Positions 34,279-43,738 of a stretch of DNA of 59,826 nucleotides are shown here, in pieces. The position numbers and the translations under genes were made by a program. The DNA comes from Bacteroidetes bacterium UBA4414 (GTDB lineage: Bacteria > Bacteroidota > Bacteroidia > Chitinophagales > Chitinophagaceae), in contig DGQM01000009.1 in NCBI GenBank assembly GCA_002389765.1, positions 123 to 59,948 on the forward strand, written 5' to 3'. Numbering within the stretch: position 1 is the stretch's first letter; each line of letters begins with the position of its first letter. Below the pieces are notes generated by a model, which saw nothing but the letters and a program-made list of their open reading frames with translations, did no database searches and was not told where the DNA came from.

Positions 34279-35136
34279 ATGGCAAGAAAACTATTGATTG
34301 CTCTGGCTGTATTGCTATGTGGCAACCATGCACACGCACAACAGAATACATACAGAACATGGGAAGACGCCATGCAGGAAAAAGAGCACGTGTATGTAAT
34401 ACATATGACATACAGAGGCATGGAAGAAATACCAGATATCCTGGACCAGTTTCCGAATCTTGAAGAGCTAAATCTCAGCAATAATAAAATAAAGAGCCTT
34501 CCACCATCTCTGTTTACTTGCAAGAAGCTGAAAAAGCTGGTACTCTTCAGAAATAAGATTAGCTACATACCGGAAGGTATAGGCAGACTCGCAGCTTTAG
34601 AAGAGCTATCATTTAGTTATAATGAAATCAACAGCCTCCCGGACTCTTTCTGCTACCTGAAATCGCTAAAGAGCTTTGCCATTAATGGTAATAGCCTTGA
34701 CTCCTTGAACGACTGCTTGGATATAATGACTAAGCTGGTAACATTGAGGATAAATAATAACGAACTGGTGAAACTGCCCCCAAGTATAACAAGAATGAAG
34801 AATCTTGACTTTCTGGATGCAGGTAACAACTACCTTGAAGCTATTCCTGAAAACATAGGAGATTTACAAAATCTGCGTTTCCTATACCTGAACAAAAATA
34901 AGATACAGACACTACCAGAGTCTTTAGGCAAATGCCAGAAACTGCAAGAGCTTGACGTAGTGCGCTGCGGCATTATACGCATGCCGGCCAGTCTGAGCAA
35001 TATCAGAGCGTTGGAAAATGTGTATGTTGACGAAAGAACAATACCTTTTTATGAAAACAGGCAATACAGATTCAGACAAGTGATACAGGTGATACAAGCA
35101 GGCGATATGTTGTACAGACCATCACAAAATCCCTAA
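34279..35136 (+). CDS. Leucine-rich-repeat secreted protein
   Basis: A 285-residue protein with a signal peptide ending near AHAQQN. About eight leucine-rich repeats of 23 residues follow, with the form LxxLxLxxNxIxxLPxxL (about 55-245), and then a short C-terminal cap. The repeats are of the bacterial type that resembles small Ras-associated plant proteins. They are expected to form a curved binding surface. It has no T9SS sorting domain. The gene ends in a perfect 18-bp terminator stem. Confidence 0.85.
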   Translation: MARKLLIALAVLLCGNHAHAQQNTYRTWEDAMQEKEHVYVIHMTYRGMEEIPDILDQFPNLEELNLSNNKIKSLPPSLFTCKKLKKLVLFRNKISYIPEGIGRLAALEELSFSYNEINSLPDSFCYLKSLKSFAINGNSLDSLNDCLDIMTKLVTLRINNNELVKLPPSITRMKNLDFLDAGNNYLEAIPENIGDLQNLRFLYLNKNKIQTLPESLGKCQKLQELDVVRCGIIRMPASLSNIRALENVYVDERTIPFYENRQYRFRQVIQVIQAGDMLYRPSQNP

Positions 35137-35175
35137 TAGAAAAAGGCTACTCTATATGAGTAGCCTTTTTCTATT
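35135..35175. terminator. Bidirectional terminator, perfect 18-bp stem
   Basis: A perfect 18-bp stem (35135-35152 with 35158-35175) with a TATAT loop. It includes the stop codon of the LRR gene and lies just beyond the stop of the reverse-strand GDSL gene. Confidence 0.92.
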
Positions 35176-35190
35176 AAAGTAATCCACCTG

Positions 35191-36510
35191 TTATGGGAAT
35201 TGGATGCCTTTGTATTTATTAACGTCTACCAGTGGTATTGTTGATTTGTATTTGTTATTGATAGCCATCAGAATCTGATTAGCAACCAGCGCATAACCAC
35301 GTGGAGTAAGGTGTACACCATCCAAAGAGAATGCACCACCACTTACAAAGTTTGCATTGAAATTAGCACCGTTGAATGTAATACCTGTTTGCAATGTTTT
35401 CAGGTAAGAATTCATATCAACCATTGCAATACCTTCTCTGCGTGCCATCAGATAAATAATGTTATTGAATGCAGCTGTTGCAGTTTTGATTTTAGTAACC
35501 TCGTTGCCAGTAAGTACATACTTACCAGGAATTGGTTTTTTAGTACCCCAACCTTTACACTTGATTGAATCCTGCGGCGTACTTAAAAGTATATACTCAC
35601 CATCCTGAATGTGTCTGAACTTTGTTGGTACTGAGCTATCTTCAATTATGAAATAGTTTGCACCTTCGTTGAAACGGATATAACCATTCAGTGAATTGTA
35701 AGCATTATTCAACAGGTTTGCATCGTTTTTAGACAGCATAAGTCCTTTTGCAGGTATTGTAGTGCAGAAAGGTATTGATGTAACATCAGGAATATTCAGC
35801 AATACGCCTTGCGCACCTTTACGCCTCAGGTTGCTGAGTACGCTATCATATGCAGCATTAAACTGATCAACATCAGATATTTTGTTGGTACCGCCTGGTG
35901 CTGTAGGACCTTCGCCACCAGATGTTGCATAACCCAATACGTCGTTGCTACCAATCCAAAGTGTAAAGAATGTTGGTTTAGCAACCATGATCTCATCTAC
36001 AGGCCTAGACCCTGTAGGGCTTACATACATACGTCTTGCATACGGATTCAGAAAACCATAACCCGGTATTACGAAGTCTATACAACGAATACCCGGTACA
36101 CCCATATTATTGAACGGACCAGCTGAATTGAAAATATTAATACTGCTACCTACAGTATCTAATGCACCGGTGTAAGTTATAGGTGCAAGAGAAGCTGCCG
36201 TATCGCAAAGGCCTTGGTGAGAACCCAATACCAGTTTTGCAGACGGATAACCATATTCGCCTGGCAGCAGCGGTTGACGGAAAACACCTCCACCTACAGT
36301 TTTGAACTGTTCTGCAAGCATAGCAGGATATGAGTTTTCCTGACCAGACCTGTAAAGGCTTCCATCAGCATATCCTGCAGTTAATGAATTACCTACTGCA
36401 ACGTAACTACTGAAATCAACGCCATCTCCTTTGGTAGGTTTTTCAGGCTCTATGTTTGGTTTACATGACGCAACAAAGGCCATTAAACCGAGTATATATA
36501 ATTTCTTCAT
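35191..36510 (-). CDS. SGNH/GDSL-family lipoprotein hydrolase
   Basis: A 439-residue lipoprotein (lipobox VASC, Cys about 16). SGNH-fold signatures are visible: GNSLTAGY (nucleophile Ser), a Gly in the GVPG area, GSNDVLGY and the C-terminal DGVHLTPRGY (Asp/His pair). It is a probable secreted or outer-membrane esterase or lipase. It lies 26 bases downstream of a FadL-type porin gene, a pairing that suggests uptake and hydrolysis of lipids or esters. Confidence 0.85.
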   Translation of the reverse strand: MKKLYILGLMAFVASCKPNIEPEKPTKGDGVDFSSYVAVGNSLTAGYADGSLYRSGQENSYPAMLAEQFKTVGGGVFRQPLLPGEYGYPSAKLVLGSHQGLCDTAASLAPITYTGALDTVGSSINIFNSAGPFNNMGVPGIRCIDFVIPGYGFLNPYARRMYVSPTGSRPVDEIMVAKPTFFTLWIGSNDVLGYATSGGEGPTAPGGTNKISDVDQFNAAYDSVLSNLRRKGAQGVLLNIPDVTSIPFCTTIPAKGLMLSKNDANLLNNAYNSLNGYIRFNEGANYFIIEDSSVPTKFRHIQDGEYILLSTPQDSIKCKGWGTKKPIPGKYVLTGNEVTKIKTATAAFNNIIYLMARREGIAMVDMNSYLKTLQTGITFNGANFNANFVSGGAFSLDGVHLTPRGYALVANQILMAINNKYKSTIPLVDVNKYKGIQFP

Positions 36511-36536
36511 TGTTGTAATTTTTTGTTGGGGATGTA

Positions 36537-37766
36537 TTAGAATTCGTAGTTAAGACCAATGCCCGGGTTAATAATTTTTGTTTGATAACGGCCGGAGAAT
36601 TGAGCTTCGTTCAGAGAACCTTCGCGAACAGGTGTAAATACATACTCCAATACACCCATGATAGCCAGTTTCTTGTTTGGTTTGAAGACAAAACCACCTG
36701 TTGTCATGAAGTGGTCGTTATCAGGCAAATCAGGCGACAGGAAACCATCTCTAACAGGAGAAGGATCGTATGCTGCACCCAGCATAACAGTCCATTTCTG
36801 ACCAATCAGGTAGTTTGCGCCCAGACGTACAATCAACGTATTTTTGTAACGACGAGGAGAACGTGTATCTGTCAGTGAAGCTGTATTTGTTTCGTAGTCG
36901 AAAATCAGACTATCGTAAGAGCTCCAGCCAACAAAGTTTGCATCTGCCTGAATACCCAGTCTTTCTGTTACTTTAACACCAATACCTGCTGATACTACCT
37001 GTGGCAGATTGATATCTGATTTGAATGCTGTATAAGGGAATGAACTAGACAGTGATGATGGTACTGTAAAGTTTGCATAGCCTCTTTTCACTTTCATTTT
37101 AACACCGGAACGGTAGCTGATACCAAACTGAATATTATCGTTTGCACGCAGATGTACACCAATGTTATAACCATAACCCATTGCATTGCCTTTCAGCTCT
37201 GCCATGCCATCCTGGCCGCCGCTTTGCAGTGGTATTGCTTTCTGGATTTTTACATTGCCGGTAGCAATTACAAAACCTGCACCTACTGATATAACATCAT
37301 TGAAACGATAGCTGGCTGTAGGCTGAAAGAATACGCTTTGCAGTTGGATATCCTGAATAACGTAGCGACCGCGCCAGTTGTCATCCCATTTTACACCAGT
37401 GCCGAACGGCGTGTACACACCCAAGCCAAGGCTCAGTTTGCTTTTGTAACGAACCGGACCACCAACGTAAAAGTTGAACGGAGTATATGTTTTAGCTTTA
37501 CTATCTGCAGAGTAGCTGCCACTAGGCGTTTCTACATAGCGTGTATTGGCTGACAAGAATTGTACGCTGCCATAAGCATTCACATGCTTCAATGCGCTGA
37601 GGCCGCCGGGATTGTAGAAAATGGTAGAGGCATCCCATGGAACCGCAGTACCTGTTCCGCCCTGTGCCAATTGCCTAACCCCTTGCAGGTTTAGCTGAAA
37701 AGCAGCTCCGTACGCCATTGCCGTAGACAGCAGCAAAGAGCCCATTAATAAAAATTGTTTCTTCAT
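36537..37766 (-). CDS. OmpP1/FadL/TodX-type outer-membrane transporter
   Basis: A 409-residue barrel protein with a signal peptide (about 1-20). The FadL-type hatch/plug wording is ALQLNLQGVRQLAQGGTG-like at the N terminus, with FYNPGGLSAL following; many aromatic-rich strands come after. FadL proteins import long-chain fatty acids and other hydrophobic compounds. The ATG at 37766 gives a proper signal peptide. An upstream in-frame extension to 37931 runs into the neighbouring comF gene and is rejected. Confidence 0.87.
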   Translation of the reverse strand: MKKQFLLMGSLLLSTAMAYGAAFQLNLQGVRQLAQGGTGTAVPWDASTIFYNPGGLSALKHVNAYGSVQFLSANTRYVETPSGSYSADSKAKTYTPFNFYVGGPVRYKSKLSLGLGVYTPFGTGVKWDDNWRGRYVIQDIQLQSVFFQPTASYRFNDVISVGAGFVIATGNVKIQKAIPLQSGGQDGMAELKGNAMGYGYNIGVHLRANDNIQFGISYRSGVKMKVKRGYANFTVPSSLSSSFPYTAFKSDINLPQVVSAGIGVKVTERLGIQADANFVGWSSYDSLIFDYETNTASLTDTRSPRRYKNTLIVRLGANYLIGQKWTVMLGAAYDPSPVRDGFLSPDLPDNDHFMTTGGFVFKPNKKLAIMGVLEYVFTPVREGSLNEAQFSGRYQTKIINPGIGLNYEF

Positions 37767-37861
37767 ACAAGATTGATTTGTAATAATTGTAATAGGCTGA
37801 CTATTAAAAATTGCCATTAAGATACCTCTAATAATACTAAAATGCAATACAGCCGCAAATT

Positions 37862-38572
37862 TTAGTTGGCAACACCAACCGTGGCTATGCTGATGCTGAC
37901 ATTGAGTATTGTTAGCAATGCATTGGCGCATGCTTCCAGCGTAGCCCCTGTGGTTAGTACATCGTCTATCAGCAGGAAGTGTTTACCCTCGTACGGGGTA
38001 GTGTTTTTTACTGCAAAAGCACCCGACATGTTATTAATACGCTCTTCGCGCGTTTTTTGGGTCTGGCTTTCGGTGTGGCGGGTACGGTAGAGGAGGTCTT
38101 TTATAACCTGCAGTTGCAAAACATCCCCCATTCCTTCTGCTATCAGTTGGGTTTGGTTATAACCACGCTGCGCTTCTTTTTCGGGATGCAGGGGTACAGG
38201 GATGATATAATCTATGCCCTTGTGCCAGTTGAGCTGCTGCAAATCGTAGCCCAGTTGCTTGCCTAGGTAGGTGCCTACTTCTTTTTTATCGTTGTATTTA
38301 AGTTGGTGCAGCAGGTGTTGTAACAGGCCCTCAGCGGTGAAGTACGCAAAAGATGTAGCCCTTACCACTGGCACCCTCCCTGCAAAGCGCATAAAAGTTT
38401 CGTTCTCTGCAATGTGGTGATATGCCGTGCGTGGCAAGCTGAAGACATTGCAATTAAGGCAAAGCACTTCTTCCTCTGCCAGCAATGGCTTGCTGCAACC
38501 CTCGCATAGACGTGGGTAGAGGAGGTGTGATAATCCCTCTCCTAAATCTTTTATGTTGTCTGAAAAACTCAT
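37862..38572 (-). CDS. comF: ComF family phosphoribosyltransferase-like protein
   Basis: A 236-residue ComF protein. N-terminal zinc finger CEGCSKPLL then CLNC, and a C-terminal PRTase-like domain with IDDVLTTGATLEAC. ComF is required in transformable bacteria to move single-stranded DNA into the cytoplasm; in others its role is unclear. It overlaps the upstream DUF6980 gene by 4 bases. The reverse-strand run radA-DUF6980-comF links it with the recombination protein RadA. Confidence 0.88.
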   Translation of the reverse strand: MSFSDNIKDLGEGLSHLLYPRLCEGCSKPLLAEEEVLCLNCNVFSLPRTAYHHIAENETFMRFAGRVPVVRATSFAYFTAEGLLQHLLHQLKYNDKKEVGTYLGKQLGYDLQQLNWHKGIDYIIPVPLHPEKEAQRGYNQTQLIAEGMGDVLQLQVIKDLLYRTRHTESQTQKTREERINNMSGAFAVKNTTPYEGKHFLLIDDVLTTGATLEACANALLTILNVSISIATVGVAN

Positions 38573-38937
38573 TTTTTCAATTTACTCCCACACCATGGGC
38601 AATAGCGAATAGACACATATGAAGCCCCTCCATCGTGTATCGGAATTCCGAATTGTTTATGTGATTTACAATACCTAATTACAGCATCATAATTTATCTC
38701 ATCTCTCTTTAACGGTTTTGCATCTTCAACTAAATGATAAGCCATATCTATACAACAGTATTTCTTATAATTTAGCCCCGCTTCTTTTATATAATGTTTT
38801 TTGTATAACTCGCTGCATTCTTTATCGTTATGCAATGCCTCTACATATTGAGCATGCTCTTCAGTTTCCCATATTTCACGAGGTAGCGGTAGTTTCGTAT
38901 ATATCTTTAGTAGTTGCTTAAATCTTTTTACTTTCAT
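38569..38937 (-). CDS. DUF6980 family protein
   Basis: A 122-residue protein. N-terminal basic helical part, then the DUF6980 pattern: YCCIDMAYHL, a YCKSHKQFGIPIHDGGASYVSIRY segment and the C-terminal zinc-finger-like CPWCGSKL. The Cys pairs suggest a small metal site. Unknown role. It overlaps comF by 4 bases and starts 25 bases after radA ends. Confidence 0.75.
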   Translation of the reverse strand: MKVKRFKQLLKIYTKLPLPREIWETEEHAQYVEALHNDKECSELYKKHYIKEAGLNYKKYCCIDMAYHLVEDAKPLKRDEINYDAVIRYCKSHKQFGIPIHDGGASYVSIRYCPWCGSKLKK

Positions 38938-38962
38938 AGCAATCGATAAAAATCTTTTGTTT

Positions 38963-40333
38963 TTAAAACAGCATCCTGTACACGTCCTCTACTTTGTTTA
39001 CTGTCTTTATCTCTATCTTATAGTTCTTGGTATCCAGCCCTTTGGCATTTGCCTTTGGTATAAATATTACATCCATACCCATTTTATCAGCCTCAGCTAT
39101 GCGTTGGTCTATACGATTCACTGCACGTATCTCTCCCGATAATCCAACTTCGCCCACCAGGCATACATTGCTTGGCAGTGCTTTGTCTTCGTAAGATGAT
39201 AGCAGTGCACATACCACTGCCAACTCTATACTCGGGTCTTCTATTTTCAGGCCACCGGCTATGTTTACAAATACATCTTTGGTACCGAAGTGGAAACCGC
39301 CACGTTTTTCCAATACAGCCAACAGCAATTGCAACCTGCGCAAGTCCATACCACTCACGGTGCGTTGCGGTGTACCATATACCGCCTGCGATGCCAGTGC
39401 CTGCACTTCTATCATCAATGGACGTGCACCTTCCATCGTACTAGCTATAGCAATGCCACTCAGTGGCTCATCGTGTTGCGATAATAATATCTCTGAAGGA
39501 TTGCTGACAGGGCGCATACCGTTCGATACCATTTCATAGATACCAAGTTCCGACGTGCTGCCGAAACGATTTTTGATAGTACGCAGTATACGATAAGCAT
39601 AGTGCCTGTCACCCTCAAACTGCAATACGGTATCTACCATGTGCTCCAGCACTTTAGGACCGGCAATGGCACCATCTTTAGTGATGTGCCCTATTATAAA
39701 TGTGGGGATGTTGCTCGCTTTGGCAAAGCGTTGTAGTTCTGCTGCACATTCCCTCACCTGCGATACACTACCCGCTGCACTTTCTACATACGGAGATTCC
39801 AGTGTTTGTATAGAGTCTATGATAAGCATCTGCGGGCGCACTTTTTTCACTTCCTGAAAAAGTGTGTTGGTATCTGTTGCTGTGAGCAAGTACATATTCG
39901 GGTTGTCAACTCCAACTCTATCAGCACGTAGTTTTATCTGCGGTGCACTTTCTTCACCAGATACGTAGAGCGTTGTTATATTCTTCCATTGCAGTGCACA
40001 TTGCAAAAACAAAGTAGATTTACCAATGCCCGGTTCGCCAGCAACTAATATTACAGAACCGGGAACAAGCCCACCACCCAGTACACGATTCAATTCGGCA
40101 TCCGGTGTTTGTAATCGTATCTCTTTTTCTACTGTTAGTTCATCTAGCTTGTGTGCTTTGCGTTGCTCTTTACTCTCTTCTTCCCAACCTGATAATGATT
40201 TCTGTTTATCGTCTCGCTGAATAACTTCTTCCACAAAAGAATTCCACGAACCGCAAGACGGACATTTGCCTGCCCACTTAGGAGATTCGTAACCACATTG
40301 CTGACAGAAGAAAGCTGATTTGATTTTTGCCAT
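38963..40333 (-). CDS. radA: DNA repair protein RadA
   Basis: A 456-residue RadA (Sms), a RecA-like helicase that drives branch migration in homologous recombination and natural transformation. C4 zinc finger at 10-27, Walker A GEPGIGKST at about 99-107, the family-specific KNRFG at 254-258, and a C-terminal Lon protease-like domain (about 300-450) without catalytic Ser function expected. A perfect -7 box and a terminator-like hairpin lie in its leader. Confidence 0.95.
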   Translation of the reverse strand: MAKIKSAFFCQQCGYESPKWAGKCPSCGSWNSFVEEVIQRDDKQKSLSGWEEESKEQRKAHKLDELTVEKEIRLQTPDAELNRVLGGGLVPGSVILVAGEPGIGKSTLFLQCALQWKNITTLYVSGEESAPQIKLRADRVGVDNPNMYLLTATDTNTLFQEVKKVRPQMLIIDSIQTLESPYVESAAGSVSQVRECAAELQRFAKASNIPTFIIGHITKDGAIAGPKVLEHMVDTVLQFEGDRHYAYRILRTIKNRFGSTSELGIYEMVSNGMRPVSNPSEILLSQHDEPLSGIAIASTMEGARPLMIEVQALASQAVYGTPQRTVSGMDLRRLQLLLAVLEKRGGFHFGTKDVFVNIAGGLKIEDPSIELAVVCALLSSYEDKALPSNVCLVGEVGLSGEIRAVNRIDQRIAEADKMGMDVIFIPKANAKGLDTKNYKIEIKTVNKVEDVYRMLF

Positions 40334-40350
40334 GGAAGGCTAAAGATAAA

Positions 40351-40389
40351 TGAAAAGAAAAAGAGCCATCGGAAGAATCCGCGGCTCTT
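40351..40389 (-). promoter_or_regulatory. Terminator-like hairpin in the radA leader
   Basis: On the reverse strand a stem of 7 bp (40361-40367 with 40383-40389) and an inner 4-bp stem (40370-40373 with 40378-40381) is followed by TTTCTTTTC. It lies between the radA promoter box and the radA ATG, 28 bases before the start, so it could cause early termination. Confidence 0.5.
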
Positions 40390-40421
40390 ACTTACTAACC
40401 CATTAAATTCACAACTTGATA

Positions 40422-40429
40422 CAAATGTA
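40422..40429 (-). promoter_or_regulatory. -7 box TACATTTG for radA
   Basis: A perfect TAnnTTTG match on the reverse strand, 88 bases ahead of the radA ATG and just upstream of the leader hairpin. Confidence 0.6.
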
Positions 40430-40735
40430 GTATTCTCCCCGACAGTAAAAAAATGGTTTTCTGTTAAACGCTTATAAAATTTTTAAATATTAAAATCTCT
40501 ACACATTCAACAATAACTGCTATTTATTGACAGGCAGCATTATAGCATATTATTATTGATTTTTCTATATATAATTGATAATTAAAATAATCTACATGTA
40601 TTGATAATTTTTTATTTCACATGTATTAATATTTTTATCTATTGATTGATTTTGTGCTATTTCCCCCTTCTTGGATTTTCACATATTATATTATCGGGAC
40701 GGTGTATTTTGCAGTACTAAAACAATTGAAACAAG

Positions 40736-42463
40736 ATGAGCGAGGTTTTCACAAGGATAGAAAAACTGAAAAGGAATTTTTTGCCTGAAGATTTTAAGAT
40801 GACTACATGGGATGCATTGCAACCCTATTTTGATAAACTAATAGCAACGGAAATAAACAGCAAAGAAGAATTAGAAAACTGGTTGCGTAACATCAGCGAA
40901 CTGGAAGCAGTGATAAGTGAGGATGCATGCTGGCGACAAATAAACATGACATGCGATACTACCAACAAAGAATATGAAGATGCATTCACCTATTTCTGTA
41001 TGGAGATAGAGCCGAAGATGAAACCATATTTCTTTGAGCTGAATAAAAAAATGCTGGCGTCGCCTTTCATCAAAGAACTGGACGAGGCACAATACTACCC
41101 TTACCTGCGCAGTGTACGCAACGCAGTACATCTGTATCGCGAAGAGAATGTTGCCATACAAGCAGAGATGAGCCTGTTGGCACAACAGTACGGTGTTATA
41201 TCGGGCAAGATGACGATAGAACACGAGGGCAAACAATATACATTGCAACAGGCAGCACGCTTTTTGCAAAATCCTGACAGGGAGCTGCGCGAAACCATCT
41301 TCCGCAAAATAGCTGCACGCCGCCTGCAGGATAAAGAAGAACTAACTAACCTCTTCAACCAACTGCTGGAGAAGCGCCAACAGGTAGCCGTGAATGCAGG
41401 CTTTGATAATTACAGAGATTATAAATTCCGCGAGCTGGGCAGGTTTGACTATACACCTGCAGATTGCTTTGCATTTCACGATGCCGTACGCGAGCATATA
41501 CTTCCATTGCACAAAATGCTGGTAGAGCGCCGCAAGAAAAAACTGGGACTGGATGTGATGCGCCCTTGGGATGGTGATGCTGAACCAATAGGTACAGAAC
41601 CACTGCACCCGTTTGAAACAGGTAAAGAACTGTCTGACAAAGCAATAGCTGTATTCGGTAAACTGGGCGACTACTTTAGCGGATGCCTGAATACGATGAC
41701 GGATATGAAACGTATGGACCTGGAGAGCCGTGTAGGTAAAGCCCCGGGGGGCTATAACTGTCCGCTGGCAGAAACAGGTGTGCCTTTTATATTTATGAAT
41801 GCAGCGGGTACGGTAAATGATGTGATAACCATGATGCACGAAGGCGGCCATGCTGTACATTCATTCCTTTCACACAGCTTGCCATTGTCTTCTTTCAAAG
41901 AATACCCGATGGAGATTGCCGAACTGGCAAGTATGAGCATGGAACTCTTCTCTATGGAACACTGGGATATCTTCTTCAGCGATAAAAGCGAACTGCAACG
42001 CTCGCAGATAGAAGAACTGGAACGTGTGATAAGCGTACTGCCATGGATAGCTACGATAGATAAATACCAGCACTGGCTGTATACCAACCCGGGACATACC
42101 AACGAACAGCGTGAAGCTGAATGGATGAAAATTCTGGCTGAGTTTAGTACAGGTGTAACAGACTGGACAGGTTTTGAAGAATACCGTGCTTACTTCTGGC
42201 AGAAACAATTGCACCTGTACGAGGTACCTTTCTATTATATAGAATACGGTATAGCACAACTGGGGGCAATAGCTATGTGGAGGCAATACCGTGAGAATAA
42301 AGAGCAAGCTTTGGAAAACTATAAAGCAGCTTTGGCACTTGGCTATACCAAAACATTGAAAGAGCTGTATGCAACAGCAGGCATCCGTTTCGATTTCTCA
42401 CCTGTCTATGTAGCAGAGCTTGGCAGCTTTGTGAAGGAGCGATTGGTGGAGATGGGTGTGTAA
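40736..42463 (+). CDS. M3 family oligoendopeptidase
   Basis: A 575-residue zinc metallopeptidase of the PepF/oligoendopeptidase type. Catalytic HEGGH at 368-372 with the third ligand Glu394 in MEIAELAS. The N-terminal helical domain and the PF-type lid region are present, and the protein has the family's usual length. It is cytosolic (no signal peptide) and should degrade short peptides. Its 3' end lies only 4 bases from the stop of the convergent SUFU gene, with no clear hairpin. Confidence 0.92.
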   Translation: MSEVFTRIEKLKRNFLPEDFKMTTWDALQPYFDKLIATEINSKEELENWLRNISELEAVISEDACWRQINMTCDTTNKEYEDAFTYFCMEIEPKMKPYFFELNKKMLASPFIKELDEAQYYPYLRSVRNAVHLYREENVAIQAEMSLLAQQYGVISGKMTIEHEGKQYTLQQAARFLQNPDRELRETIFRKIAARRLQDKEELTNLFNQLLEKRQQVAVNAGFDNYRDYKFRELGRFDYTPADCFAFHDAVREHILPLHKMLVERRKKKLGLDVMRPWDGDAEPIGTEPLHPFETGKELSDKAIAVFGKLGDYFSGCLNTMTDMKRMDLESRVGKAPGGYNCPLAETGVPFIFMNAAGTVNDVITMMHEGGHAVHSFLSHSLPLSSFKEYPMEIAELASMSMELFSMEHWDIFFSDKSELQRSQIEELERVISVLPWIATIDKYQHWLYTNPGHTNEQREAEWMKILAEFSTGVTDWTGFEEYRAYFWQKQLHLYEVPFYYIEYGIAQLGAIAMWRQYRENKEQALENYKAALALGYTKTLKELYATAGIRFDFSPVYVAELGSFVKERLVEMGV

Positions 42464-42467
42464 TCAA

Positions 42468-42998
42468 TCAAACCAAGCTATTTCTTGAAACATTCAGAAA
42501 CTCTATTTGCTTCGATTCAAATAGAGTTTCTAATGCTTCAACGCCGTTTTTAATCAAGTAGTCTCTTTCACTAACTGTTATAGGTATCAACCAATAACAA
42601 TGTATAATTTCATCATCCACATTTATTAGTTCAAATTCCGGGCCATCGAGATAAGGCAAGGAGATAAACCCACAAGTAGCATTTGACGCAGACAACCACG
42701 GTCTTCCTATATCAAAGTTGTGATTTAACCCAAGATTGCTGTGAGTTTGGTGATAATAAGCCGTCATTGTCAATAACTCAACCAATGAATCATCCTGTAC
42801 TGGAGAATATAAAATCAATTCAATTTTTTCTGTACTATTCAACGACATACCTGCTGTACAATATGCCCAAGAGTCATGCCTCACATTCGGCGAAAATTCT
42901 AATACTACAAAATCATCAAACTGTTGTTCTTTTTCAACAGCCCTCTTGTGAAAATAAGATTCGTAGTGTTCTATAATTTGATCAATATATTCGCTCAT
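42468..42998 (-). CDS. Suppressor-of-fused (SUFU) domain protein
   Basis: A 176-residue protein matching the bacterial SUFU domain: an early FSPNVRHDSWAYCTAGMS segment, LLTMTAYYHQ in the middle and a late HCYWLIPITVSERDYLIKNGVEALETLFE. Bacterial SUFU proteins are often immunity or partner proteins near toxins, but no toxin is seen here. The start is the ATG at 42998; a TTG at 43007 is the only earlier option. The ATG is 1 base after the stop of the upstream nucleotidyltransferase gene. Confidence 0.8.
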   Translation of the reverse strand: MSEYIDQIIEHYESYFHKRAVEKEQQFDDFVVLEFSPNVRHDSWAYCTAGMSLNSTEKIELILYSPVQDDSLVELLTMTAYYHQTHSNLGLNHNFDIGRPWLSASNATCGFISLPYLDGPEFELINVDDEIIHCYWLIPITVSERDYLIKNGVEALETLFESKQIEFLNVSRNSLV

Positions 42999-42999
42999 A

Positions 43000-43713
43000 T
43001 CATTCAAACAAATAAGCTGCTTTTTCTAAGCTTTCGGGTTTGCCTACATCTATAAATACATTGCCTGTATGGTTGTAACCACGGATAATATTTTCACGGG
43101 CGTTGTGCAGGTACAAGTCTATAATAGAGAATTTGCCTTTGAAGGGTATATCCAGCATACGATTACTAAGTACCTGTATACCACTGAATGCAAATGGCTG
43201 CATTTCCAATACTTCTCGCACTATCTTTTGCTCGCCTGTGTTATTGTTCGTCCACCCACAAAGCATCAGGTGTTCATCAAACAATAGCTGGCGAGAAGAG
43301 TCGCGTTGCATCACTGCCAGCGTAGCCATCGCATCGCTCTGCTTATGGGCTTCTATCATCTTACCGAGGTCCAGATTGGTAAGCACATCTACATTCATGA
43401 TGACAAAATGCTCTTCATGCTCAAAGTAGGGCGCAGCTTTCTTAAGCCCTCCACCTGTTTCCAGCACTTCATCGCGCTCATCCGATATCGTTACCCAACT
43501 GCCAAAGCCATTATTATCATTTACAACCTGCTCTATCTGGTCGGCAAAGTGATGCACGTTTACTATTACATCTTCTATACCAAACCGTTGCAGGTAGCGT
43601 ACGTTCAGCTCCAGCAGGGTTTTACCATTCACTTCTGCCAGTGCTTTAGGGTGTTTATCCGTAAAAGGTTTCAGACGGGTACCAAGCCCCGCTGCAAAAA
43701 GCATTGCCTTCAT
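43000..43713 (-). CDS. Sugar-phosphate nucleotidyltransferase (MurU-like)
   Basis: A 237-residue nucleotidyltransferase. It starts with the canonical AAGLGTRLKPFT (NTP-binding loop), and has KALAEVNGKTLLE, DVLTNLDL and a C-terminal FIDVGKPESLEKA. It resembles MurU (N-acetylmuramate-1-phosphate uridylyltransferase) and mannose-1-phosphate guanylyltransferase-like proteins. The exact substrate is not assigned. It lies directly upstream of the SUFU gene. Confidence 0.82.
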   Translation of the reverse strand: MKAMLFAAGLGTRLKPFTDKHPKALAEVNGKTLLELNVRYLQRFGIEDVIVNVHHFADQIEQVVNDNNGFGSWVTISDERDEVLETGGGLKKAAPYFEHEEHFVIMNVDVLTNLDLGKMIEAHKQSDAMATLAVMQRDSSRQLLFDEHLMLCGWTNNNTGEQKIVREVLEMQPFAFSGIQVLSNRMLDIPFKGKFSIIDLYLHNARENIIRGYNHTGNVFIDVGKPESLEKAAYLFE

Positions 43714-43738
43714 AAGTAGCTAAGTTAAGCAAAAGCAT

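Larger units (their letters stand above)
40334..40735. other. AT-rich divergent region between radA and the M3 peptidase gene
   Basis: This 402-base stretch holds the radA leader (hairpin at 40361-40389, -7 box at 40422-40429) and then about 210 very AT-rich bases (about 40480-40690). These contain repeated TATTGAT-type words and two copies of ACATGTATTRATA (near 40592 and 40621). A shortened -7-like box TATTTTG (40705-40711) lies 25 bases before the peptidase gene. No gene was seen. Confidence 0.7.

Noticed and set aside
37767..37931. N-terminal extension of the FadL-type porin
   Set aside because: It runs into the comF coding region and precedes a clear signal peptide start at 37766.
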